A stretch of DNA of 64,000 nt from CBDBBY01 sp965203795 (GTDB lineage Bacteria; Pseudomonadota; Alphaproteobacteria; Rhodobacterales; Rhodobacteraceae): NCBI GenBank assembly GCA_965203795.1, contig OZ241915.1:1116001-1180000 (forward strand), in the 5' to 3' direction. How positions within the stretch are numbered: the stretch's first letter is position 1; each line of letters begins with the position of its first letter. The notes beneath the pieces are model-generated. The model had not been told where the DNA came from and searched no databases. It was given only the letters and a program-made list of their open reading frames with translations. Shown in pieces: positions 52,193 to 61,299 of the stretch. A program made the translations under genes and the position numbers.

Positions 52193-54942
52193 GCTTCGGC
52201 CTCTGCCTCCGTCAGAGGCTTGACTATCGTCAGCTCGTTGCCGCGGTCATCCACCGCCTTCACCGCGATCTGGCCGTGCTCGCCTGCACTGAACGGAACG
52301 CTGAACGTTCCCGAAAGATGCGGCCAGACGCTCTCGTTGAATTCGCCGCGCAACGAACGCTTGAGACCCTCCCAAGCCGAGGTTCGCGGGAAGAACGCCT
52401 GACAGACGTGGAAGCATAGCCCGTTGTAATCGGTGTCAAGGAACCATGCCGGCACGTCGGCCCCGTCCCGATGGTCGGATTCCATATCGACGGGATCGAA
52501 AACGTCATAGCCGAGCAGTTCGACGCGATAGTCCCCGTTCTCGACCCGCTCAATTCGTACGTCAGGCAGGCCGCAGACCGCGAAAATCTGGCTCGACCGC
52601 AAGTTCTTGAGCAGGTCGCCCATCACCAAGTCCATGCTTGCCTGAACCCAGGTCGCCGGGATGCCGACCGTCCGCTCACAATTCTCGATCATCCGCCGCG
52701 CATCGGGCTGGATGGCGAACCCGATCACATAGAGATGGCTGTAACTCTTGGCATAGGCTTCGCGCGCTGCCTCAAAAGCCAGTTTTTCGGCGACCGCGCC
52801 GTTCTCCGGACCGAAGACTATGGCCACCGGCCGCTTCCCATCGCCATCTACCAACGCCTCGGCCGAAAGACTCATGGTTCGCGCCGGTCGCCGCACCTTG
52901 GAGAGCGCCACCCGCTGTCCACCGCCAACATGCAGCACCGGTGAACGTTGCAGCACTTCAATCATGCGTTCGACGTGATCCGCGTAAGCGTCGACGGCAG
53001 CGGAGTCCCCTGAATCCTCCTCGCCATCGCCATCCCAGTCCACTGGAGTAGGAATCGTCGCTTCGATGCAGAACGGGCCGCTCACCCGCGTTACGTTTCC
53101 GTCCTTCTCCGGCCGGTCGAACAGCACCTCTTCCTTCGCCGGTTCGTTCCGGGCAATTGATTTGAGCGTGATATGCGGCACGATGCCGCCCACCTCCTCG
53201 CCTTTCTGGTTTTGCTTACGCTGGTACTTGAATCCGCCAGCCGGGCCGCGCTCCGGCTCGTTTAGGCTGTAGAACTCGAACGCGCTCGTGAGCAGCCGTT
53301 GTCGCGCCAGCGCAATGGGAACTCGGGACGTATCGCAAGTGATCCAGCGACGCCCCCATTTTTCTGCGCACCAAGCCGTTGTCCCCGAACCGCAGGTGGG
53401 ATCGAACACCAGATCGCCCGGATCCGACGTCATCAACATGCAGCGCTCAACAACCTTGGAGTACGTCTGAACGACGTAGCGTTTCTCTTCTTGAAAGCCG
53501 CCGGTCGTAGTGTCGGACCAAATATTGCCCCGTTCTTTGAACGGGAAGTCCGATGCGAAGCGCCGATATCGGAGGCTAATGCTCGTCGCTTGCAATCGAT
53601 CAGCTATGGCGAGGCGGTCTAATCCTTCAGGATAGTTTGCCTTCCAGTGCGCGTTGGCGCCCGGCTCGTAAACCTTGCCCTCAAATTCAAACGGCTGGGG
53701 TGCACTAGCCGCACCTTGGGATTGTAAATTGTCCGTCTGATAAAGCCGCGCGCCTTCCGGCAAGGGTATTTTCCCACTTTTTTCGGCCGCAGTCACTCCC
53801 CGAAAACTGCCGTCCGGCAGCAGAACCATTCGCGCGTTGCCGTCACCAAGAGTCGGCGACTGTTTCTCGAACAGCTTGCGCATTTTCATCCGCCCCGGAT
53901 CCTTCGCGTACCACAGCAGGAAATCGCCGAGCGTCGACAGCGTCCGGGTCGCGAAGCCGGATGTAGTCTGAAAGCTGATTTGCGAAACGAAGCACTCCGC
54001 GCCGAACACCTCGTCCATTACCTCGCGTACATGATGAAGGTTGGTGTCCGACATCTGCACAAATATGCTGCCCGATGGATGCAGCAATTCCCGAGCCAGC
54101 AACAGCCGGTCGCGCAAATAGGTAAGAAATGAATGAATGCCGAGTTCCCAAGTGTCCCGGTACGCCTGCACCATCTCCGGCTCGCGCGCCATGTCCTCGT
54201 CTGCGCCGTGAGTTACGCCGCGTTTGCGCACGAAGGGCTGGAAGTTCGACCCGAATTTCACGGCATAGGGGGGATCGACATAGATCGTTTGGACCTGCCC
54301 GCCGAGGCCCTCGTACCCAATCAGCGAGTTCATCACGATTAACGAATCGCCCAGAATCAGCCGGTTAACCCAGCCGTCCTGGTGCTCGTAGGCCTTGAGA
54401 AGCTTGTCGTGTATAGGCAATTCGCTCTCGCCGAACAGATCGAACAGGCTTGGCTGCCGGTCACGTGAATGCCCTTTCAAGGTCTCCAGAATCGCTGCGG
54501 TTGACAGCCTTTCGTGAACGAACAGCGGCAGGGTCGGCGCCTCGAACGAAAGCCGTTCGGCCTTTCCCGCCCAATCGAGAAAAGGCCCGGACAGCGCCTT
54601 CAACGCGGTAGCATCCTCTCGGGCGTCAGCGAGCGCCTCCTTGGCGGCGGCGAGTCCGCTCCCCGAAAGCTCGCCGGCATCAACCAGAGCTTCAAGGCGT
54701 GCGATCCCGTCTTGCAACGCGGCGATCTTCGCCTCGGCCTGTTCGCGCGCAGGATTCTGCCCGTCCCAGTCGAGTGCGGGCGACAGAGAGGAATCGTATC
54801 GGTAGGCGGCCGGACCCTTCTTCTTCCGGAACTGCGCCTGCGTGCCGACATCGGGCCGCAACGCTGCGGTCGCCTCCGGGTGTCTGTACCCTTCGGCCGG
54901 CCGGCCGATGCCAGAATGGCTTGTCGGCGTTATCTTGTTCAT
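52189..54942 (-). CDS. site-specific DNA methyltransferase (Type III Mod-like)
   Basis: A 917-residue beta-class N6-adenine or N4-cytosine methylase. The catalytic motif DPPY is at residues 223-226 and the SAM-binding motif DPTCGSGTT lies near residue 515, in the permuted beta-class order. The ~130 residues before the catalytic part include a helical coiled segment. The long C-terminal ~350 residues are partly unassigned and probably hold the target-recognition or partner-binding domain. It is first in the operon and overlaps the ATPase gene by four bases. It would protect host sites from the helicase-nuclease. Confidence 0.9.
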   Translation of the reverse strand: MNKITPTSHSGIGRPAEGYRHPEATAALRPDVGTQAQFRKKKGPAAYRYDSSLSPALDWDGQNPAREQAEAKIAALQDGIARLEALVDAGELSGSGLAAAKEALADAREDATALKALSGPFLDWAGKAERLSFEAPTLPLFVHERLSTAAILETLKGHSRDRQPSLFDLFGESELPIHDKLLKAYEHQDGWVNRLILGDSLIVMNSLIGYEGLGGQVQTIYVDPPYAVKFGSNFQPFVRKRGVTHGADEDMAREPEMVQAYRDTWELGIHSFLTYLRDRLLLARELLHPSGSIFVQMSDTNLHHVREVMDEVFGAECFVSQISFQTTSGFATRTLSTLGDFLLWYAKDPGRMKMRKLFEKQSPTLGDGNARMVLLPDGSFRGVTAAEKSGKIPLPEGARLYQTDNLQSQGAASAPQPFEFEGKVYEPGANAHWKANYPEGLDRLAIADRLQATSISLRYRRFASDFPFKERGNIWSDTTTGGFQEEKRYVVQTYSKVVERCMLMTSDPGDLVFDPTCGSGTTAWCAEKWGRRWITCDTSRVPIALARQRLLTSAFEFYSLNEPERGPAGGFKYQRKQNQKGEEVGGIVPHITLKSIARNEPAKEEVLFDRPEKDGNVTRVSGPFCIEATIPTPVDWDGDGEEDSGDSAAVDAYADHVERMIEVLQRSPVLHVGGGQRVALSKVRRPARTMSLSAEALVDGDGKRPVAIVFGPENGAVAEKLAFEAAREAYAKSYSHLYVIGFAIQPDARRMIENCERTVGIPATWVQASMDLVMGDLLKNLRSSQIFAVCGLPDVRIERVENGDYRVELLGYDVFDPVDMESDHRDGADVPAWFLDTDYNGLCFHVCQAFFPRTSAWEGLKRSLRGEFNESVWPHLSGTFSVPFSAGEHGQIAVKAVDDRGNELTIVKPLTEAEAEA

Positions 54943-55257
54943 CGTTTTGGAATTTGCCCTTTTGTAGTCAAATTGCCCGCCATCCTTGCGACGGTCAAGC
55001 GGCGTTTGGATCGACGTCCACTCAACCCGCGAAGCTCCAGAAGCGCCGTGAAGTAGGGAACAGCGGCATCCGATCTCGTCCCATTGAAATCGTGCAGCCG
55101 TCGCGCGATTTCGCCAAACGGATCAGATCGACTGAGGATTGCAACGCGTTCGATGATCGCCCCGGCTTGTCGTCTGCCTCAGCGACAGCCGACCAGGCCA
55201 TCGCGGATTTGCTCGACTGACATGATCTGGTCGGACGCGCTCTGGAACGGCCGGAAA
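54943..55257. other. gap between parE and the restriction operon
   Basis: About 315 bases that must contain the operon promoter. No gene or clear promoter box is recognised. Confidence 0.4.
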
Positions 55258-57231
55258 TCAGACGCTTACGTGCTCGGCGAATCCCGCGTTTTCCTGAATG
55301 AACCTGAACCGAGGCTCAGGCTTCTTGCCCATCAGGTCCGAAACCACTGATCCCGTCTGGCCGGGTTGGTCCTCGATTATCGAGATCGGGATGAGCTTTC
55401 TCGTGGCGGGATCCATCGTCGTGCTCTTGAGGTCCTTGGCGTCCATTTCGCCAAGGCCTTTGAACCGCGACACCTCGATCTTGCCCTTTCCCCCGAGTCC
55501 CGCCTTGATCATCGATTCCTTCTCGGCATCGCCGAGGGCATAGACCCGGACCGAGCCCTGCGTAAGCCTGTAAAGGGGAGGGCAGGCTAGGAAGAGGTGC
55601 CCCGCGTCGATCAGCGGGCGCATCTGCGTGAAAAAGAACGCCATGAGCAGCGACGCGATGTGGGCGCCGTCAACATCGGCGTCGGTCATGATGATGATCT
55701 TCTCGTAGCGCAGATCCTCGACAGTGAAGTGCGAGCCCATTCCGGTTCCCAGGGCTTGGCAGAGGTCGTTGATTTCCGCGTTCTGCGAAAGCTTCGAGAT
55801 CGTCGCGCTCGCCGTGTTGAGGATCTTTCCCCGAAGGGGAAGCAGAGCCTGCGTATCGCGGTTCCGCGCCATCTTCGCAGAGCCGCCGGCCGAATCGCCT
55901 TCAACCAGAAACAGTTCAGTACCGGCTCGGGTTCCCGTCGTGCAATCGACGAGCTTGCCCGGAAGGCGCAGCTTCTTGGTCGCGGACTTGCGGGCTGTCT
56001 CCTTTTCGGCCTTCCGCCTGATCCGCTCCTCGGCGCGAAGGACTAGGAAATCGAGTATCTCTCCAGCGCCCTTCGGATCCCCGGCAAGCCAGTTGTCGAA
56101 CCGGTCGCGCACCGATCCTTCGACCAGCCGCTGAGCTTCAGCCGTCGCCAGCCTGTCTTTGGTCTGGCCGACGAATTCCGGCTCGCGGATGAAGCAGGAC
56201 ACCATTGCACATCCGCCGGACTGAAGATCCTCCCGGTTTATCTGCGCGGCCCGGCGGTTGGAGACAAACTCGCCGTAGGACCTTATTCCCTTGAGAATTG
56301 CGGACCAGAATCCGGATTCGTGGGTTCCGCCCTCGGAAGTCGGAACCGTGTTGCAATAGGATCGAATGAAACCGTCCCGGCTCGGTGTCCAGTTCATCGC
56401 CCACTCGACGGAGCCGACGGTGTCCGAGCCGAAGCGATCCGCAAAGTCGACCTTGCCGGTGAAATGCTTGTCCGTGCACAGAGCGGATCCGTTGAGCTGC
56501 TCGCCGAGATAGTCAGCCAAGCCCCCAGGGAAGTGGAACGTCGTTTCACTGGGCACGTCCGGATCTTCGACATCGCACTTCCAGCGGATTTTCACTCCAG
56601 AGAAAAGGTAGGCCTTGGACCTTGCCATCTCCATGATCCGGGACGGGCTCAGTCGCGATTTCGGTCCGAAGATCGACAGATCCGGCGCGAAAGTGACCGA
56701 TGTTCCGCGGCGGTTGGGCGACGGGCTGCCCTCGGAAAGCGGCGCAAGCGGAACGCCTCGGGCGAACTCCTGCCGGTACCGCATCTGATTCCGGACCACT
56801 TCGACAGTCATGCTGTCGGAAAGCGCGTTAACGACGGAAACGCCGACTCCATGCAGCCCGCCCGACACGCTGTACGCTTTCCCGGAGAACTTCGCGCCCG
56901 CATGCAGCGTGCAAAGAATGACCTCCAACGCGGACTTGTCAGGGAATTTCGGGTGCGGGTCGACCGGAATGCCGCGTCCGTTGTCCTTGACCGTCAAGGA
57001 GTTGTCGTCGTGAAGATGTACTTCGATCCGATCCGCGTAGCCCGCGACGGCCTCGTCCATCGCGTTGTCGAGCACTTCGGCGACAAGGTGGTGGAGGGCG
57101 CGCTCATCGGTTCCACCGACGTACATTCCCGGACGCTTCCGAACCGGCTCAAGCCCTTCGAGAACCTCGATCGCGGACGCGTCGTACGCCCGCGCCGCCA
57201 GCGATCCTGCTTTTGCTTCGTGGATACCCAA
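55258..57231 (-). CDS. parE: DNA topoisomerase IV subunit B
   Basis: The ATPase subunit that, with ParC, unlinks daughter chromosomes. About 657 residues. GHKL ATP site with EVLEGLEPVRKRPGMYVGG near residue 18 and VLDNAMDEAVAG; transducer domain with GGTHESGF; TOPRIM metal sites EGDSAGGSAK near residue 450 and MTDADVDGAHI near residue 527. The C-terminal KGLGEMDAKDL and MGKKPEPRFRF match the ParE group over GyrB. The frame is open upstream to 57786, but family homology starts at AKAGS, so I chose TTG 57231. A dead partial copy of its 3' end is at 22762. Confidence 0.93.
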   Translation of the reverse strand: MGIHEAKAGSLAARAYDASAIEVLEGLEPVRKRPGMYVGGTDERALHHLVAEVLDNAMDEAVAGYADRIEVHLHDDNSLTVKDNGRGIPVDPHPKFPDKSALEVILCTLHAGAKFSGKAYSVSGGLHGVGVSVVNALSDSMTVEVVRNQMRYRQEFARGVPLAPLSEGSPSPNRRGTSVTFAPDLSIFGPKSRLSPSRIMEMARSKAYLFSGVKIRWKCDVEDPDVPSETTFHFPGGLADYLGEQLNGSALCTDKHFTGKVDFADRFGSDTVGSVEWAMNWTPSRDGFIRSYCNTVPTSEGGTHESGFWSAILKGIRSYGEFVSNRRAAQINREDLQSGGCAMVSCFIREPEFVGQTKDRLATAEAQRLVEGSVRDRFDNWLAGDPKGAGEILDFLVLRAEERIRRKAEKETARKSATKKLRLPGKLVDCTTGTRAGTELFLVEGDSAGGSAKMARNRDTQALLPLRGKILNTASATISKLSQNAEINDLCQALGTGMGSHFTVEDLRYEKIIIMTDADVDGAHIASLLMAFFFTQMRPLIDAGHLFLACPPLYRLTQGSVRVYALGDAEKESMIKAGLGGKGKIEVSRFKGLGEMDAKDLKSTTMDPATRKLIPISIIEDQPGQTGSVVSDLMGKKPEPRFRFIQENAGFAEHVSV

Positions 57232-58065
57232 CTGCTGCCTGCTCGATTTTTTTCGCAAATCTAGCGAGTGACGGGAGTCGTTGCAACAAGATGTGTGAGG
57301 TGCGGGCGCCCGGCGCAAGCCAATCGTTGCGATTGTGCCCCTCCAAGTCCGGCTTGGCTGAGCACTCTCAACTGAGACACGCATGGTGGCTACCTCGTGG
57401 TCACGCAGGCTTCGGCAGGCACTCCGACCTGTCATCGCTAGAAGCAAGCAAGAACAGTCGCGCTTCGGCCCGGGTAGGTTCTGACCGGCTTGGCGCGTTG
57501 GCCGCACGCTCTGCGGCGTCGGTCGCGCGGGCCGTCGCAAGGCTTGGAATAGCAGCAACGCATAGGACGAAAACGTCAAACCGGCAAACAAAGCTAAACG
57601 CACTGCCGCCGCGCTCGGGAAAGACGAATCAACAGGTCTGAACCGAAAGGTGCGCGAGCCGCGGTAGCCCAAGCAAGGCGTTGGAGAAACGAATATGATC
57701 GCAGCTCCATCGAAAAGCGAACGAACGGGGCCGGGAAAACCACTCCGTTGGAAGCCTATGGCAAAATTGCGGCACCGGCCAACCAAAGCCGGTTGTGGTT
57801 TTGCCGTCTAGGGAATAAACAGTTCAGTAGAACGACTGAACGTTGGCAAAATGGAATGCGATTAGGAATGGCACGCAGCCGACATTGCAAAGTGCTTTCG
57901 AGCAGACAGTCATGATCATGACAATGGATACGGCACGACCGCGGTTTGGCATGGCGTTCAAGCTTGCAGATTGAACGAAACCGGAAACGTTCCGTGATGA
58001 AGTGCTTATGCGCGAGTAATGAATATGAACATTGCTTTGCACGATGCTCCTCAGTCTGAAATCAA
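57232..58065. other. gap upstream of parE
   Basis: About 830 bases with open shadow frames but no recognised protein or RNA. It probably contains divergent promoters for parE and the ImmA/IrrE gene. The right half is AT-rich like the gene that follows. Confidence 0.4.
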
Positions 58066-59037
58066 ATGGAATCAATGATGACCCTGCGAGTAAACGTAAA
58101 TCCGGAAGTTCTAGTGTGGGCGCGTGAATGCGCTGCGTTTAGCGTCGAACAACTTGTCAACAGGTTTCCGAAATACAAGGATTGGGAAAACGGCGCGGTT
58201 CGTCCCACGTGTAAGCAGCTTGAAAGCTTTGCAAAATACATTCATGTGCCGTACGGATATTTTTATCTTTCCGAACCGCCCGATGACTCTTTGCAACTTC
58301 CTGACTTCCGCGCTGCCAGTAGCGAAACAGTACGAAGACCAAGCATAAACCTGCGTTCTACGGTTTATGATTGCCAGTTGCGCCAGGATTGGTATCATGA
58401 ACTTGCGCGCATTGAAGAAATCGACCCGTTTCCGTTTGTTGGCACAGCAAGTACGGACGACTGCCCGGATGCAGTTGCCTACGTGATTCGCAGAAGTCTC
58501 GAACTTGATCACGAGGGTCGCAAGGGTATTTCCAATTGGGCGTTTGCGCTGCACGATGTTATTGAGAGGGCAGAAGCACTCGGTGTGATGGTTGTGTTTT
58601 CTGGCGTCGTTGAACACAACACTCATCGGCGATTGGATCCGAAGGAATTCCGGGGATTCACGTTGTCCGACGAACTTGCCCCGCAAATTTTCATAAACGC
58701 GACCGCCACCAAAGCGGAGCAGATGTTCACTTTGGCGCACTTGCTCGCGCATGTTTGGCTTGGCAATTCCGGGTTGTCGAACTCATGTCCAAACGTCTTC
58801 CCGGAAAACAAAATCGACGCGTGGTGCAATGAGGTTGCCGCTGAAACCCTTGTGCCGCTCAGCGAATTGCGTGATGAGTATCGAAGGGACGAAACTCTTC
58901 ATAGAGCGCTGGTCCGCCTGACCCGGCGCTTCAAAGTAAGCGAGCTGGTCATGCTTCGCAGGATTTACGATTTGCGGGCATTAACGCAGAAGCAATTTCA
59001 GGAAGCATATAAATACCGGCTAAGTCGGCCTGATTGA
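58066..59037 (+). CDS. ImmA/IrrE-like protein with mutated zinc site
   Basis: 323 residues. The N-terminus is a helix-turn-helix-like region (VEQLVNRFPKYKDWENGAVRPTCKQLESFAKYIHVPYGYFY), as in COG2856 proteins paired with toxins. The protease motif, normally HELAH, reads FTLAHLLAHVWLG near residue 226: both histidines remain but the catalytic glutamate is leucine. The downstream conserved region NEVAAETLVPLSEL is intact. It may bind zinc and partners without cutting. Its DNA is more AT-rich than parE. A broken toxin-like gene follows directly. Confidence 0.82.
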   Translation: MESMMTLRVNVNPEVLVWARECAAFSVEQLVNRFPKYKDWENGAVRPTCKQLESFAKYIHVPYGYFYLSEPPDDSLQLPDFRAASSETVRRPSINLRSTVYDCQLRQDWYHELARIEEIDPFPFVGTASTDDCPDAVAYVIRRSLELDHEGRKGISNWAFALHDVIERAEALGVMVVFSGVVEHNTHRRLDPKEFRGFTLSDELAPQIFINATATKAEQMFTLAHLLAHVWLGNSGLSNSCPNVFPENKIDAWCNEVAAETLVPLSELRDEYRRDETLHRALVRLTRRFKVSELVMLRRIYDLRALTQKQFQEAYKYRLSRPD

Positions 59038-59040
59038 AAG

Positions 59041-59420
59041 ATCAGTGGAAAAGGGGGATGTTTTTCGTCGAAGATTGCTGCGAGAGTTGGAAAACCCTTT
59101 GCATACGCGGTAATCACTGATACACTTGGGATGAAGACGTTGTATCGCGATGCGTTTCAGCTGCTGGGGATAAAGAAAACCGCCACGTTTTGTGAGTTGG
59201 CAAGGCATTTGGGTATTGAACCTGGTTCGCCTCCTTGCTAAAACGGCGTTCTATACCGAAAAGACGCGACTTCTGGCACGGTTTGTTTCCGTTTTCTGGG
59301 ATTGGCTGCTTGCATCGAATGGCAAGAGCTGTAGTTTTCCCCTTGCGGAGGTTCACCATGAATTTGAATACGGTTGCGGTAAACGGGATGAAGGCGCAGG
59401 GGACTCGAGACGAATTGCGA
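59041..59420 (+). pseudogene. debris of a toxin-like (possibly DUF4411/PIN) gene
   Basis: Two protein-like scraps. Immediately after the ImmA/IrrE stop, in the same frame, a coding-like tail runs AYAVITDTLGMKTLYRDAF to RHLGIEPGSPPC and stops at 59241. Then, in another frame (about 59260-59400), RFVSVFWDWLLASNGKSCSF leads to HHEFEYGCGKRDEG, which resembles the N-terminal part of DUF4411 PIN-like toxins (FWDWL ... DE). If so, the order is scrambled. DUF4411 genes commonly follow COG2856 ImmA/IrrE genes, which supports the guess. Confidence 0.4.
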
Positions 59421-59852
59421 TGAACGTTATGTGACGTGATTGGTACGATTGGCGTGTGTTTGACTAAGTTCATGGGCGGGAGCATCTGCTTGACTCATTT
59501 GATAGTTTTTGATGGTCGGATTTTTTGTTTTGCTTCACATGCGCGCGCATTGACCGGCTCCGACATCGCGCTTGGAGGAACACGGGGCTGCGCCAAAAAC
59601 TGACAGTCCGACGTTAGCAATGGTTCGATCATGAGTGCGTTAACCCGTTTCAAATGCTGAGACACGAACAACCAGGTTTTGTGTTTGAGTGCTCTGAAGG
59701 ATTGTCACGAAATGAGTCGAAGCATAATTGTTTCTGCACCTAAATGGGTTGACAGTACTGATTGCGAGACGGAAGCAACGGTGCGAACGCTGCCCGCAAT
59801 AGTTGGGAACCGGCGCGATGGGCATGTTGAGTGTACTTGATCGAGTGAATAA
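59421..59852. other. gap before the MATE gene
   Basis: AT-richer DNA with no recognised gene. A TTGACA box at about 59750 has no matching -10 box that I can see. Confidence 0.35.
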
Positions 59853-61232
59853 GTGGCAGCCAATATTATGACTTCAGTTACCGCAAGATCACTCCGCAAA
59901 GACCTGAGGACATTGCTGTCGCTGGCATTGCCCATCATCGGCAGCAACTTGGCCCAAGCGTCCACGCACCTCGCAGACACGGTCATGCTCGGCTGGTACG
60001 ACGTCGACGCGTTGGCCGCGGGCGTGCTCGGCGGCACCATGTTCATCGTGCTCATGATTGTTGGATCCGGCTTTGCCATGGCAGCCACGCCTCTGGCCGC
60101 CGCTGCGGAAGGGAGTGGGCTTACGTGGAGAGTCCGGCGCGTCGTGCGGATGAGCTGGTGGATTACGCTCCTGTTCGCAGCGGCGATGATCTATCCCTTG
60201 CAGAACGCCGAACCAATTCTGCTCGCGCTCGGCCAGGAGCAGCATACGGCGGCGCTGGCCGGGGACTATTTGAGGATCACGCTTTGGGGGCTTCCGGCGG
60301 CGCTGACCGTTGTCGTCATGAGGAGCTTTTTCCTCGCGCTGGTGCGGCCGCAGATTGTGTTCGTGGCCACTGCGGCGGGCGCCGCGGTCAACGCGCTCGG
60401 AAACTACGCGCTCATATTCGGCAATTGGGGCGCGCCGGAGCTCGGGCTGAACGGCGCCGCCGCAGCGTCTGTGATTTCGCATTTCGTGGCGCTGGCGGTC
60501 ATGATGGCCTACTTCGCCGGCGTTCCGGATTTCCGCAGCTATGCGCTGCTCAGAAGGCTCTGGCGCCCGAATTGGCCGGAATTCATTGAGGTTTTCCGGC
60601 TCGGCTGGCCGATCAGCGCCACGTTGCTTGCGGAAGTGGGCATGTTCAGCCTGTGCGCGATTATGATGGGCTGGATCGACACCACGACGCTGGCGGCTCA
60701 CGGAATCGTGCTTGAGATGGCCAGCATTGTGTTCATGGTCCATCTTGGGCTTTCCAATGCGAGCACGGTGCTTGTGGGCCGGGCTGCCGGCCGCAACGAC
60801 ATTGACGAACTGAGTTCCAGCGCGCGCGCAGTGATGGTGCTTTCCGGAGCTCTTGTTTGCATGACGGTTGCCGTATTCCTTGCGCTCCCGGAGACCTTGG
60901 TAAGGGCGTTTCTCGACATTGACGACCCGGAGGCGGGGGCCGTTCTTGCGATCGGAACCGTTCTGATGCGGTTCGCTGCAGCGTTCCAGCTCGCAGACGC
61001 CCTGCAGGTGGTTGCGCTTGGGCTGCTGCGGGGAATGAGCGACACCCGTGCCCCGATGGTGATCGCTACAATCAGCTACATGGCCATCGGAATCCCGTGC
61101 AGCTATCTGCTCGGTTTCGGTCTCGGATTCGACGGTCCCGGCGTATGGGCGGGGCTGACGGTCGGGCTCGGCTTGGCGGCGTTCCTGCTGTTTCGCAGAT
61201 TCCGTGCGAAGGTCGGCGCGTTGCGGACGTAG
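59853..61232 (+). CDS. MATE family efflux transporter
   Basis: A 459-residue multidrug/toxin exporter coupled to sodium or protons, with twelve hydrophobic helices in two six-helix halves. Family patterns are LSLALPIIGSNLAQASTHLADTVMLGWYDVDALAAG near residue 25, the mid-protein LRITLWGLPAAL, and GRAAGRNDIDELSSS near residue 310. It starts at GTG 59853 or ATG 59868. It converges on the DddP gene. Confidence 0.92.
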   Translation: MAANIMTSVTARSLRKDLRTLLSLALPIIGSNLAQASTHLADTVMLGWYDVDALAAGVLGGTMFIVLMIVGSGFAMAATPLAAAAEGSGLTWRVRRVVRMSWWITLLFAAAMIYPLQNAEPILLALGQEQHTAALAGDYLRITLWGLPAALTVVVMRSFFLALVRPQIVFVATAAGAAVNALGNYALIFGNWGAPELGLNGAAAASVISHFVALAVMMAYFAGVPDFRSYALLRRLWRPNWPEFIEVFRLGWPISATLLAEVGMFSLCAIMMGWIDTTTLAAHGIVLEMASIVFMVHLGLSNASTVLVGRAAGRNDIDELSSSARAVMVLSGALVCMTVAVFLALPETLVRAFLDIDDPEAGAVLAIGTVLMRFAAAFQLADALQVVALGLLRGMSDTRAPMVIATISYMAIGIPCSYLLGFGLGFDGPGVWAGLTVGLGLAAFLLFRRFRAKVGALRT

Positions 61233-61299
61233 CGCGTCGGTGTTTCAAGAAATGCAGACCAAGGCAGCCGAAACGCGGGGTGTGGCCCGCGGGAACCTG

